This document shows, piece by piece, positions 8,906 to 17,354 of a stretch of DNA of 64,000 bases. The number at the start of each line of letters is the position of its first letter. The first letter of the stretch is position 1. The translations under genes and the position numbers were made by a program. Origin of the DNA: Xylophilus rhododendri (GTDB lineage Bacteria > Pseudomonadota > Gammaproteobacteria > Burkholderiales > Burkholderiaceae_C); assembly GCF_009906855.1 (NCBI RefSeq), contig NZ_CP047650.1:4650001-4714000 (forward strand), read 5' to 3'. The notes beneath the pieces are model-generated. The model was not told the DNA's origin and searched no databases. It saw nothing but the letters and a program-made list of their open reading frames with translations.

Positions 8906-11293
8906 TCAGTAGCGCGCCTGCAGGGTCAGCATCAGCAGGCGCGGATTGCCCAGGAAGTTGTGGTCGGCCGTGCTGCTCAGGCTCTGGTAGTAGAGGCGGT
9001 CGAAGGCGTTCTCCAGGTGCGCGCGCAGTTCCAGGCCGGGGCGCAGGTTCAGGCCGATCCAGGTGTCGAGCGTGGCGAAACCGCGCTGGCGGATGGTGGC
9101 GCTGCCGTCCACCACCTGGTAGGCGCTGCTGGCCTTGAGGGCGCCGCCCACATGCCAGCGCTGGCCGGCGGGCCGCCAGTCGGTCCAGGCCTTGAGCAGG
9201 TGGCCGGGGGTGTAGGCCATGAAGGCCGCACGGCCGGTGTCGGCGCTGCTGTCGAGGTAGCGGGTGAGGGTGCGGGTATAGCCCAGCGACAGCTCCCAGC
9301 CGGGCTGGAGGTGGCCGCTGAGCTGGGCGTCCAGCCCCTGGGTGCGGGCCTTGCCCTGGGCCTGGAAGACGGTGCCGGTGGTGTCGCCCGGTGTGTTCAT
9401 CGCGCGGTTGGCCTGCACCAGGCGGAACAGGGCGAGCTGGAGCTGCAGGCGGCCCTCGGCCAATTGCTGGCGCAGGCCGGCTTCTTCCTGGCGGCCCTGC
9501 AGGGGCTTGAGCAAGGTGCCGGAGGCGTCGCGCTGGGTTTGCGGCGTGTAGATGGCGCTGGTGCTGGCGTAGAGCTGGCGGGCCGCATCCAGCCGCCACA
9601 CCAGGCCGGCCGAGGGCGTGAGGCGCGGGCCGAAGCCGTCGTGGTGGTCCTGCATGCCGGAGGCGTTGGCCAGGGGGTCGATGGCGACACGGCTGGTCCA
9701 GCGGCTGGCGCGCAGGCCGGCGGCCAGGTCCAGGCGGTCGGCCAGGGCGAAGCGGCCGTGGGCGTAGGCGCCGAGCTGGTCGGTCTGGGTGACCTGCCGC
9801 GAGACATTGGTGGAGAAATCGGCCTGCGGCGGCGAATACGGATCGGCCAGCGACACGTCGAAATAACGCGGCACGCCGGGCGCGCTGCTTTGCGGATCGC
9901 GCTGGTGGCTGGCGTTCAGGCCCAGGGTGAGGTCGTGGCTGCGGCCCCAGGCCTGCAGCGGGCCGGCGGCCTTCAGGTCGAGCACGGTCTGGCGGTCTTC
10001 GGTCTGGATGGTGCTGGTCTGGTAGCGGCTGAGGTCCTGGCCGGCCACCACCGCGCCGCGCAGGCCTGCGAAGGCGCTGTCGCGCTGGCTGTGCAGCTGG
10101 TTGAGCGAGGCCTTGAGCGACCAGCCGGCATCCAGCCGGTGCAGCAGTTCGGCGAAGGCGGTGTCCAGGCGGTAGGTCTCGCGGTTCCAGTCGGCGCCGT
10201 AGTAGGTGGCGTAGGGAATCCTGAGGAAGCTGCCGTCGGTGTAGGTGGGGTAGCCGTACTGCATGGAGCGTGAATCCAGCCATTGCCGGCTGGCGCCGAT
10301 GCGCAGTTCGGTGGACGGGCCCAGGTCGGTCTCCAGCACGCCGTAGAGCTGGTCGTCGTGGCGCCAGGTGCCTTGTTGGCGCAGGGCCTGGCGGTCGGTG
10401 CTGGCGACGATGCGGCCGCGCAGCTGGCCGGCTGCGTCCAGCGGGCCGCCGATGTCGATCTGGCCGGTGCGCGCCTGGTAGCTGCCCGCGCCGACCCTGG
10501 CCGTGGCCTCGAAAGCGCGCTGCGGGCGCTTGCGCACCAGGTTCATGGTGCCGCCTGCGCTGCCCACGCCGGCCATCACGCCGTCCGGGCCGCGCAGCAC
10601 CTCCACGCTTTCGTACATCGACAGATTGGGCGGGGTGAGGTAGCCGACGGCGGTGGAGACGCCGTCGAACTGCAGGGTGTCGATCTGGAAGCCGCGCGAG
10701 TGGATGCGGTAGCGGGAGTTGTCGACGTTGGAGCTGGTGATGCCGGGGACGTGGCTCAGGGCTTGCTGCAGGTCGTTGGCCTGGAGCAGGTCGAGGGCAT
10801 GGCGGTCCAGCGTGAAGCCGGTCTGCGGCTGGGCTTGCGCGCCGGGCGCGATGCGCTGGCCGGAGGCGAGGCGGGCGGCGGCGTCCGGCTCGGCGCTGGC
10901 CTGTACTTGCACGGTCGGCAGGCTCCATCCGGCGGTGACGAGCGGGGTGGCGGCGGCAGCGGGCGGAGCGGGCCGCAGCACATAGCTGCCGTCGGCCGCG
11001 CGAAGCGCCTGCAGGCCTGTGCCGGCGAGCAGGCGTTCGAAGCCGCGGGCCACGTCGGTTTCTCCTTCGACCCCGGGGCTGGCCTTGCCGGCCGTCAGCG
11101 CCCCATCCGCCGAGACCAGCGCGCCCGACTGGGCGGCGAAACTGCCGATGGCCGTGTTAAGCGGGCCGGGCGGTACATGGAAGGAGGGGCGATCCTGCGC
11201 GTGCAAGCCGCCCGCCGCCACGGCAAGGAACAGGGCCGGCAGGACGACAGCGGCGCGGAACACGTCGCTCAGCGCGGCAGCACCGTCACCCAC
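8906..11293 (-). CDS. TonB-dependent transducer receptor with STN signalling domain (FecA type)
   Basis: The 795-residue protein starts with a signal peptide ending GLHAQ, then a secretin/TonB N-terminal (STN) domain (FHVPPGPLNTAIGSFAAQSG, roughly residues 38-110), a plug with VEVLRGPDGV and GGTMNLVRKRP, and a barrel ending MLTLQARY. STN-bearing receptors pass ligand occupancy to FecR and so to the FecI sigma factor, which are encoded just upstream. The start shown is a GTG inside the end of fecR (25-base overlap). A GTG at 11263, just after the fecR stop, would give a shorter signal peptide and is an equally good choice. It is paralogous to the receptor that follows. Confidence 0.88.
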   Translation of the reverse strand: MGDGAAALSDVFRAAVVLPALFLAVAAGGLHAQDRPSFHVPPGPLNTAIGSFAAQSGALVSADGALTAGKASPGVEGETDVARGFERLLAGTGLQALRAADGSYVLRPAPPAAAATPLVTAGWSLPTVQVQASAEPDAAARLASGQRIAPGAQAQPQTGFTLDRHALDLLQANDLQQALSHVPGITSSNVDNSRYRIHSRGFQIDTLQFDGVSTAVGYLTPPNLSMYESVEVLRGPDGVMAGVGSAGGTMNLVRKRPQRAFEATARVGAGSYQARTGQIDIGGPLDAAGQLRGRIVASTDRQALRQQGTWRHDDQLYGVLETDLGPSTELRIGASRQWLDSRSMQYGYPTYTDGSFLRIPYATYYGADWNRETYRLDTAFAELLHRLDAGWSLKASLNQLHSQRDSAFAGLRGAVVAGQDLSRYQTSTIQTEDRQTVLDLKAAGPLQAWGRSHDLTLGLNASHQRDPQSSAPGVPRYFDVSLADPYSPPQADFSTNVSRQVTQTDQLGAYAHGRFALADRLDLAAGLRASRWTSRVAIDPLANASGMQDHHDGFGPRLTPSAGLVWRLDAARQLYASTSAIYTPQTQRDASGTLLKPLQGRQEEAGLRQQLAEGRLQLQLALFRLVQANRAMNTPGDTTGTVFQAQGKARTQGLDAQLSGHLQPGWELSLGYTRTLTRYLDSSADTGRAAFMAYTPGHLLKAWTDWRPAGQRWHVGGALKASSAYQVVDGSATIRQRGFATLDTWIGLNLRPGLELRAHLENAFDRLYYQSLSSTADHNFLGNPRLLMLTLQARY

Positions 11294-12240
11294 CAGGGGG
11301 TGATCGTCTCGATGCGCAGCGGCAGTGCCTGCGCCAGCATGGCCAGGGCCCGGTCGCTGTCCTGCAGGGGGAAGGCGCCGGTGATCTTCCAGCCGGCCAG
11401 GGCGGGATCGCTGCCCAGGTGGCCGCGCCGCCAGCGGCCGAGTTCGGCGAGGAAGTCGGGCAGGGGCATGTCGTCGGCCAGCAGCAGGCCGCCGCGCCAG
11501 GCTTCGCGGGCGGGCGAGGCGGCGTTCTCGGGGCCGAGGCCCTCGGCGCCCAGGCCGATCTGCCGGCCGGCGGGCACCACATGCGGCGGGCCGCTGGCGG
11601 CGCGGGCTTCCACCGCGCCTTCGAACACGGCCAGGGTGGTGCTGTCGTCCGCCACCTGCCGGACCGAAAAACGGGTGCCCAGCGCCCGCATCCGGCCATG
11701 CAGGCTGCAGACGACGAAGGGCCGCGCGGGCAGGGCGCTGTCGTGCGCGGTCTCGATCAGCACCTCGCCCTGCTGCAGCACCAGCTCGCGTTGCTGCGGC
11801 CCGTAGGCCAGGCGCACGGCGCTGTCGGGCGAGAGCCAGATGCGGCCGCCGTCCGGCAGGGTGAAGTCGCGGGTCTCGCCGGTGGCGGTCTGCAGGTCGG
11901 CCCGCCAGAAGGCTTCACGCAGGCCGGCCCAGGCGGCCAGCGCACTCACACCCAGCACACCCAGCGTGCGCAGGCTGCCGCGCCGCGAGCGGCCACGCGC
12001 GGCCGCATCCAGGGCGAGGCGGGAGGCCCGTGCCTGCGGCGCGCTGGTGTTGATCGCGGCGAAGCCCTGCTGCACCGCCAGCACCCGGCGCCAGGCCAGG
12101 CGGTGCTGCTCGGAAGCATCCAGCCAGGCCTGCCAGCGCGCCTGCCGCTGGCCGTCGTCCGGGCCGGACTCCAGCTCGGCGAACCATTTCGCGGCCTGCT
12201 GCAGGGTGGCGAAATCGGGCTGGCTGCTGCCCGCGCTCAT
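11269..12240 (-). CDS. fecR: FecR-type anti-sigma factor / signal transducer
   Basis: The 323-residue protein is a FecR homologue. An N-terminal cytoplasmic domain (AAKWFAELESGPDDGQRQARW) is followed by a single membrane segment near residues 90-110 (LGVLGVSALAAWAGL) and a periplasmic domain with VRLAYGPQQRELVLQQGEV and the RMRALGTRFSV motif. In this family the periplasmic part binds the STN domain of the receptor, while the cytoplasmic part controls the sigma factor. The start at 12240 overlaps the fecI stop (ATGA) and fits the family start. Its gene runs directly into the transducer receptor gene. Confidence 0.9.
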   Translation of the reverse strand: MSAGSSQPDFATLQQAAKWFAELESGPDDGQRQARWQAWLDASEQHRLAWRRVLAVQQGFAAINTSAPQARASRLALDAAARGRSRRGSLRTLGVLGVSALAAWAGLREAFWRADLQTATGETRDFTLPDGGRIWLSPDSAVRLAYGPQQRELVLQQGEVLIETAHDSALPARPFVVCSLHGRMRALGTRFSVRQVADDSTTLAVFEGAVEARAASGPPHVVPAGRQIGLGAEGLGPENAASPAREAWRGGLLLADDMPLPDFLAELGRWRRGHLGSDPALAGWKITGAFPLQDSDRALAMLAQALPLRIETITPWWVTVLPR

Positions 12241-12788
12241 GCGGCGGCGGGGTCCAGGTCGAGGGCGATGCAGTGCAGCATCGCATCGGCCATGTAGCGC
12301 TTGACCATGCGCTCGGACACGCCCAGCTCCAACGCGATCTCCGCATACGGCAGCCCGTGCACCCGCGACAGGATGAAGGCCTGGCGCGGCCGGGGCGCCA
12401 TGTCCTGCAGCATGGCGTCGATGCGGCACAGCGCCTGGATGGCCATGGCCTGCTGCTCGGGCGAGGGCGCGAAGGCCTCGGGCTGGGCGGCCAGGGCATC
12501 GAGCCAGGCGCGTTCGATCTCGCGGCGGCGCCAGAAGTCGATCACCAGGCCGCGGGCGATGCGCGAGAGGAAGGCGCGCGGTTCGCGCAGCTCGGCGATG
12601 TCGGCCTGCTGGCGCTGCAGCAGGCGCAGGAAGGTGTCCTGCGCCAGGTCTGCGGCCTGGTGGGCATCGCCGTCGAGCTGGCGGCCCAGCCAGCGGCGCA
12701 GCCAGCCCTGGTGGTCCTCGTACAGGGTCGAGACGCTGGGCACGGGGGCTTCCCCGGGACCGGTGCGTGGCGACAGACGAAAGGACAT
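12237..12788 (-). CDS. fecI: ECF sigma factor, FecI type
   Basis: The 183-residue protein has sigma region 2 (AADLAQDTFLRLL, EPRAFLSRIARGLVIDFWRR) and region 4 (RPRQAFILSRVHGLPYAEIALELGVSERMVKRY), the layout of iron-starvation ECF sigma factors. It should direct RNA polymerase to the receptor gene once FecR relays ligand binding. A Fur-like site lies 16 bases upstream of the start, fitting repression in high iron. It overlaps fecR by ATGA and is the first gene of the leftward operon. Confidence 0.92.
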   Translation of the reverse strand: MSFRLSPRTGPGEAPVPSVSTLYEDHQGWLRRWLGRQLDGDAHQAADLAQDTFLRLLQRQQADIAELREPRAFLSRIARGLVIDFWRRREIERAWLDALAAQPEAFAPSPEQQAMAIQALCRIDAMLQDMAPRPRQAFILSRVHGLPYAEIALELGVSERMVKRYMADAMLHCIALDLDPAAA

Positions 12789-12803
12789 GGGCGAAGGCGG
12801 CTA

Positions 12804-12822
12804 GATAAGAATGAGTTCCATT
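12804..12822 (-). promoter_or_regulatory. Candidate Fur box upstream of the first fecI
   Basis: On the + strand the 19 bases read GATAAGAATGAGTTCCATT. They match the common Fur-box form ATAAGAATGATTCTCATT at about 15 of 18 positions, in an AT-rich island (12801-12840) within otherwise GC-rich DNA. The site is 16 bases before the fecI ATG, where it could block the promoter. Matched by eye only. Confidence 0.55.
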
Positions 12823-12866
12823 TTAGTTTGGAGAAATGAACGGCACCTGAGAAACCCCGCAGCGCC

Positions 12867-13655
12867 TCAGCGCAGCCGGTCCAGCCGCAGCCGCTGCCGC
12901 GCATCGGTGAGCGAGCGCGCGGCCAGCGCCACCACGCCGAAGGCCGCGATGCCGCCCGCGCCGGTCAGCATGAAGAGCAGCAGGATCTGGTACTTCACCG
13001 CCTCCATCGGATCGACGCCGGCCAGCAGCTGGCCGGTCATGATGCCGGGCAGGGTGATCAGGCCGGCGGCCGACATCTGGTTGATCACCGGGATCATGCC
13101 GCGCCGCACCGCCGCGCGCACATGGGCGGCCAGGGCCTCGCGCATGGTGGCGCCCAGGGCGAGCCGGGCCTCGATGGCGCCGCGCTGCAGGGTCACCGAT
13201 TCGAGGAAACTGTCCATCGCCAGGCTGCCGGCATTGAGCACGCTGCCCAGGATGATGCCCAGCAGCGAGATGGCGTAGCGCGGGTCGTACCAGGGCTCCG
13301 GCCGGATGGCGGTCAGCAGCGCCAGCAGCACCGTGGCCGTGGCCGACAGCCCGACCACCAGCGCGCTGATGCGGTAGTTGCCGCCGCGTTTGAAGCGCTG
13401 GGCCGGCCGCACCGCCACCTCGCGCGCCGCCGCCGCGGCCATCACCAGGCCGATGGCGACCGTGGCCGCCGGCGAGGCGGCATGGAACACCGCCTTCAGC
13501 AGCAGCCCGACGATGCAGAGCTGCACCACCATGCGCAGCGAGGCCCACAGCACCTGCCGGTGCACGCCCAGGCGCAGGGCCAGCGACAGGGCCACGTTCA
13601 CCAGCACCAGCAGGGCCGACAGGGCCACGTCGCGCAGGCCGAGATGGATGATCAT
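12867..13655 (-). CDS. fetB: FetB-type (UPF0014) ABC transporter permease
   Basis: The 262-residue membrane protein has about seven hydrophobic helices and the FetB/YbbM signature region (RGAIEARLALGATMREAL, then AAVRRGMIPVINQMSAAGLITLPGIMTGQLLAG). In E. coli FetAB exports iron and helps resist oxidative stress. The start at 13655 was chosen because it overlaps the ATPase stop by ATGA and gives the family length; longer upstream readings run through the ATPase gene in another frame. It is the last gene of the RND efflux operon, close to a FecI/Fur-controlled cluster, which favours a metal role. Confidence 0.85.
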   Translation of the reverse strand: MIIHLGLRDVALSALLVLVNVALSLALRLGVHRQVLWASLRMVVQLCIVGLLLKAVFHAASPAATVAIGLVMAAAAAREVAVRPAQRFKRGGNYRISALVVGLSATATVLLALLTAIRPEPWYDPRYAISLLGIILGSVLNAGSLAMDSFLESVTLQRGAIEARLALGATMREALAAHVRAAVRRGMIPVINQMSAAGLITLPGIMTGQLLAGVDPMEAVKYQILLLFMLTGAGGIAAFGVVALAARSLTDARQRLRLDRLR

Positions 13656-14281
13656 GGTGCGGACAGCTTTCCGGAAACGAGGGTGAGGACACGGTCGCCC
13701 ATGCGGGCCGCCTGTTCGGCCGAATGGGTGACCCAGACGACGCCGCAGCCGGCGGCGCAGCGCTCCTTGAGCAGGGCTTCTACGCGGGCGGTGGAGTCGG
13801 CGTCCAGCGAGGCGGTGGGCTCGTCCAGCAGCAGCACCCGCGGCGCGGGGGCCAGCGAACGCACCAGGGCCAGGCGCTGGCGCTGGCCGGTGGAGAGCTG
13901 GGCCAGGGGCTGGTCGAGCAGTTCGGGCGCCAGGTCGAGGCGGGCCATGTGGGCGCTGGCCTGCGCCACGTCGTCGCCGTGCAGGTGCTCGCGGAAGCTC
14001 GGCATCCACCAGGTCGCCTCGGCCGCCTGGTAGAGCACCTGGCGGCGCCAGGCGGGCGCGTCCATGGCCATGCGGTCCACGCCTTCGAGCGTCAAGCCTC
14101 CTTCGCCCGGATCCAGATCGGCCAGCAGGCGCAGGAACACACTCTTGCCGGCGCCGGAGCGGCCGACGATGCAGACGGTCTCGCCCGGGTGCAGGCTGAA
14201 GTCGATGGGGCCTGCGCGTTCGGAGCGCAGCTGCCGCGCCTGCAGCAGCGGCGCTCGGGAGTCAGGTGGTTCTGTGTGCAT
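13652..14281 (-). CDS. fetA: FetA-type ABC transporter ATP-binding protein
   Basis: The 209-residue ATPase has a Walker A motif GRSGAGKS, an ABC signature LSTGQRQRLAL, Walker B RVLLLDEPTASLD and a switch His in VWVTHSAEQ. Size and sequence fit FetA/YbbL, the partner of the next gene. Its start lies 20 bases inside the end of the RND pump gene, so it is expressed with the pump. All catalytic motifs are intact. Confidence 0.87.
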   Translation of the reverse strand: MHTEPPDSRAPLLQARQLRSERAGPIDFSLHPGETVCIVGRSGAGKSVFLRLLADLDPGEGGLTLEGVDRMAMDAPAWRRQVLYQAAEATWWMPSFREHLHGDDVAQASAHMARLDLAPELLDQPLAQLSTGQRQRLALVRSLAPAPRVLLLDEPTASLDADSTARVEALLKERCAAGCGVVWVTHSAEQAARMGDRVLTLVSGKLSAP

Positions 14282-17200
14282 CGTGGGGAGCGGAATCGGG
14301 ATCGGAGCGGCCGGCCATGGCGTGGAACAGCACCGGCATGAAGAACAGTACCAAAGGCAGCTGCACCAGCAGGCCCGAGATGATGGCGATGGCCAGCGGC
14401 TGCTGCATCTCCGAGCCGGTGCCGATGGCCAGAGCCAGCGGCAGCAGGGTGAGCATGGCGGCCAGCGTGGTCATGGCGATCGGCCGGGCGCGCAGCCGGC
14501 CGGCCTGCACCAGGCTGGCCCGCAGCGTGGCGCCGGCCTGCTGCCGCTCCTGCTGTTCGCTGAAGTAGAAGATGGCCACCTCGGTCACGATGCCGATCAC
14601 CATGGTCATGCCCATCATGGCCGAGATGTTCAGCTCGGTGCCGGTCAGCCAAAGGCCGATGAACACGGCGCTGACCGAGACCAGCGAGGTGAGCAGGATG
14701 GCGATGGCCAGCCGAAAGCTCTCGTACAGGAAGAGCAGCAGCAGGAAGACCAGCAGCGCGGCGGCGGCGAACACGGCGATCAGGCCGCTGAAGGCGCTCT
14801 GCTGCTGGGCATAGGTACCGCCCAGCTCGTAGTACACGCCGCCAGCCAGCACACCGGGTGCGTCGATGGCGGCCTTGACGTCGGCGATCACCGAGCCCAG
14901 GTCGCGGCCCTCGATGCGGCCGGTGACGGCGATCACCGGCTTCAGGTTCTCGCGGGTGATCTGCGGCTGGCCGAGCTGGCGCGAGAAGCTCGCCACCCGG
15001 CCCAGCGGCACCAGGTGGCCGTCGGCGGTGCGCACCGTGAGTGCGGCGAGCTGGGTGTCGGTGGCGCGCTGGCCGGGCGGCGTCCACAGGCGCACGTCGA
15101 CCATCTTGTTGCCCTGGGCGTAGGAGGTGGCGACCGAGCCGGCCAGGTAGGTCTGCAGCGCGCGGCCGACCACATCCGGGTCCAGCCCCTCGGCGGCGGC
15201 CTTGACCCGGTCCACCGTCACGCTCAGCGCATCGCCCGCCGGATTGATGCCGTTGCGCACGCCGACCACGCCGTCGATCCTGCCCAGCAGTCCGGCCACC
15301 TTGCGCGCGGCGGCGGGCAGCACCGTGGGGTCGGGCGCGAAGAGCTTGACTTCCACCGGCTGGGGCACGGCGGTCAGGTCGCCGATCAGGTCCTCCATCA
15401 GCTGGGCCAGCTCGATGCTCACGCCCGGCACCTGCGATTCGACCTGGGCGCGCACCTCCTGCATCACGTCCTGTACCGGGCGGCGCTGGCCGGATTTCAG
15501 GCGGATGAAGAAGTCGCCCTGGTTGGCTTCGCTCAGGCCCCCGCCCAGGCCGGTGGCGGTGCGGCGCGAGAAGGTGTCGACCTCGGGCGTGGCCATGACG
15601 ATGGCCTCCACCTGGCGCAGCAGCCGGTCGGTCTCGGTCAGCGAGGTGCCGGGCGGGGTGCGGAAGTCGAGGATGAAACCGCCTTCGTCCATCGCCGGCA
15701 TGAAGCCCGAGCCCACCTGTTTCCAGGCGAAGCCGCCCACGCCCACCAGCAGCGCGGCGCACAGCAGCACCGGCCAGGGGCGGGCCAGGCAGGTCGGCAG
15801 CCAGCGGCGGTAGGCGATGCGGAAACGCCGGGTCAGGCCGTCCTGTTTGGCGTGTTGGGGCCGGCGCAGGAGGAACTGCGCCAGCAGCGGCACCGCCAGC
15901 CAGCTGATCAAAAAGGAGATCAGCAGGCTCGCCGCCATGGTCAGCGACAGGGCCTTGAAGAAGGCACCGGTCACGCCCGAGAGAAAGGCCAGCGGCGCGA
16001 ACACCACCAGCGTGGCGGCGCTGGAGCCGGCCAGCGGGCGCAGGAATTCGGCCGCGGCGCGGGCGATGCGCTCGGTGACGCTTTCCGCGCCGCCATCCTG
16101 CTCAGGCGCATCGGCCAGGCGCCGCTCGATGTGTTCGATCATCACGATCGCATCGTCGATCACCAGGCCCACCGCCGCCGCCATGCCGCCCAGGGTCATG
16201 ATGTTGAAGCTCATGCCCAGCAGGCCCAGCAGCACCACCGTGATCGCCAGCACCGTGGGCACCACCAGCACCGCGATCAGTGTCACCCGCAGATTGCGCA
16301 GGAAGACCAGCAGCACCACGGCGGCCAGGGCCACGCCGATCAGGATGGCGTCGCGCACACTGCCGGCGGCGGCGGTGACCAGCACGCTCTGGTCGTACCA
16401 GTTGGCGATCTTCACGCCGGCCGGCAGCTTCGCAGCTCCGCTGTTCAGGGCCTGCTGCACGTCGGCGGCGATCTGCACGCTGTTGCTGCCGGGCTGCTGG
16501 CGGATGGACAGCAGCACCGCGTCCTTGCCGTCGGCCGTCACCCGCAGCCATTCGGGGCGCACCGAGCGCTCCACCCGGGCCACGTCGTCCAGTCGCACGA
16601 TGCCGTTGGGGCCGCTGGCCAGCACGGTCTGGCGCACGTCCTCCAGTCCAGCGAAGCGGGTGTCCGACAGCACCAGGTAGAGCTTGTAGTGGTCCTCCAG
16701 CCGGCCGGCGGCGTTCAGCACATTGGCGCTGGCCAGCGCCTTGGCGACATCGTCCATGGCCAGGCCGTGGCCCTGCAGCCGCTGCGGATCGGCGGTGACA
16801 CGCACCTCCTCGATGGCCCCGCCCTGCACCTGCGCCGCGGCCACGCCGGGAATGCCCGACAGCAGCGGCGCCAGCTGGAAGCTGGCCAGGTCGCGCAGGG
16901 CGGTGGGGCTGACCGTGTCCGAGGTCAGGCTGTAGGCGATGATCGGAAAGATGGTCGGATCCATGCGCCGCGCCGTGATGCGGGTGGCCGGCGGCAGCTG
17001 GGCCTGGATCTGCGCCACGGCGGCATTCACCTGCAGCGTGGCCGAGACCATGTCGGTGCCCCAGCCGAAGTTGATCGACACATCGGCCGTGCCCCGGCTG
17101 GTGGACGAACGCAGGTTCAGCACGCCCGGCACGCCGCGCACCGCGGCCTCGATCGGCCGGGTGACCTGCAGCTCCATCTGGCCGGCCGGCCGGTCGCCCG

Positions 17201-17354
17201 CATCCACCGAGAGCTGTACGCGCGGAAACTGCACCGTGGGAAAGAGCGAGACCGGCAGTTTCCAGCCGGTGATGCCGCCGGCCACCGCCAGCATGGCCAG
17301 CAGGAACAGCAGGGAGCGGCGGTGGCGGTGGAACCAGTTGCTGTCGTGCTTCAT
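14262..17354 (-). CDS. RND-family efflux pump inner-membrane transporter
   Basis: The 1030-residue protein has the RND layout: one N-terminal helix (RRSLLFLLAMLAVAGGITGW), a large periplasmic loop, helices 2-6 with the proton-relay segment GLVIDDAIVMIEHIERR, a second periplasmic loop and helices 8-12. The Asp-Asp pair in helix 4 is the arrangement of drug/hydrophobe pumps (HAE type) and differs from the DAAIVMIEN form of CusA-like heavy-metal pumps. It overlaps the adaptor gene upstream (ATGA) and the FetA-type ATPase gene downstream. Substrate unknown. Confidence 0.9.
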   Translation of the reverse strand: MKHDSNWFHRHRRSLLFLLAMLAVAGGITGWKLPVSLFPTVQFPRVQLSVDAGDRPAGQMELQVTRPIEAAVRGVPGVLNLRSSTSRGTADVSINFGWGTDMVSATLQVNAAVAQIQAQLPPATRITARRMDPTIFPIIAYSLTSDTVSPTALRDLASFQLAPLLSGIPGVAAAQVQGGAIEEVRVTADPQRLQGHGLAMDDVAKALASANVLNAAGRLEDHYKLYLVLSDTRFAGLEDVRQTVLASGPNGIVRLDDVARVERSVRPEWLRVTADGKDAVLLSIRQQPGSNSVQIAADVQQALNSGAAKLPAGVKIANWYDQSVLVTAAAGSVRDAILIGVALAAVVLLVFLRNLRVTLIAVLVVPTVLAITVVLLGLLGMSFNIMTLGGMAAAVGLVIDDAIVMIEHIERRLADAPEQDGGAESVTERIARAAAEFLRPLAGSSAATLVVFAPLAFLSGVTGAFFKALSLTMAASLLISFLISWLAVPLLAQFLLRRPQHAKQDGLTRRFRIAYRRWLPTCLARPWPVLLCAALLVGVGGFAWKQVGSGFMPAMDEGGFILDFRTPPGTSLTETDRLLRQVEAIVMATPEVDTFSRRTATGLGGGLSEANQGDFFIRLKSGQRRPVQDVMQEVRAQVESQVPGVSIELAQLMEDLIGDLTAVPQPVEVKLFAPDPTVLPAAARKVAGLLGRIDGVVGVRNGINPAGDALSVTVDRVKAAAEGLDPDVVGRALQTYLAGSVATSYAQGNKMVDVRLWTPPGQRATDTQLAALTVRTADGHLVPLGRVASFSRQLGQPQITRENLKPVIAVTGRIEGRDLGSVIADVKAAIDAPGVLAGGVYYELGGTYAQQQSAFSGLIAVFAAAALLVFLLLLFLYESFRLAIAILLTSLVSVSAVFIGLWLTGTELNISAMMGMTMVIGIVTEVAIFYFSEQQERQQAGATLRASLVQAGRLRARPIAMTTLAAMLTLLPLALAIGTGSEMQQPLAIAIISGLLVQLPLVLFFMPVLFHAMAGRSDPDSAPHDAHRTT

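Noticed and set aside
6592..9138. An 848-codon open frame antisense to the TonB receptor
   Set aside because: The receptor has plug, barrel and C-terminal signature; the antisense product has none.
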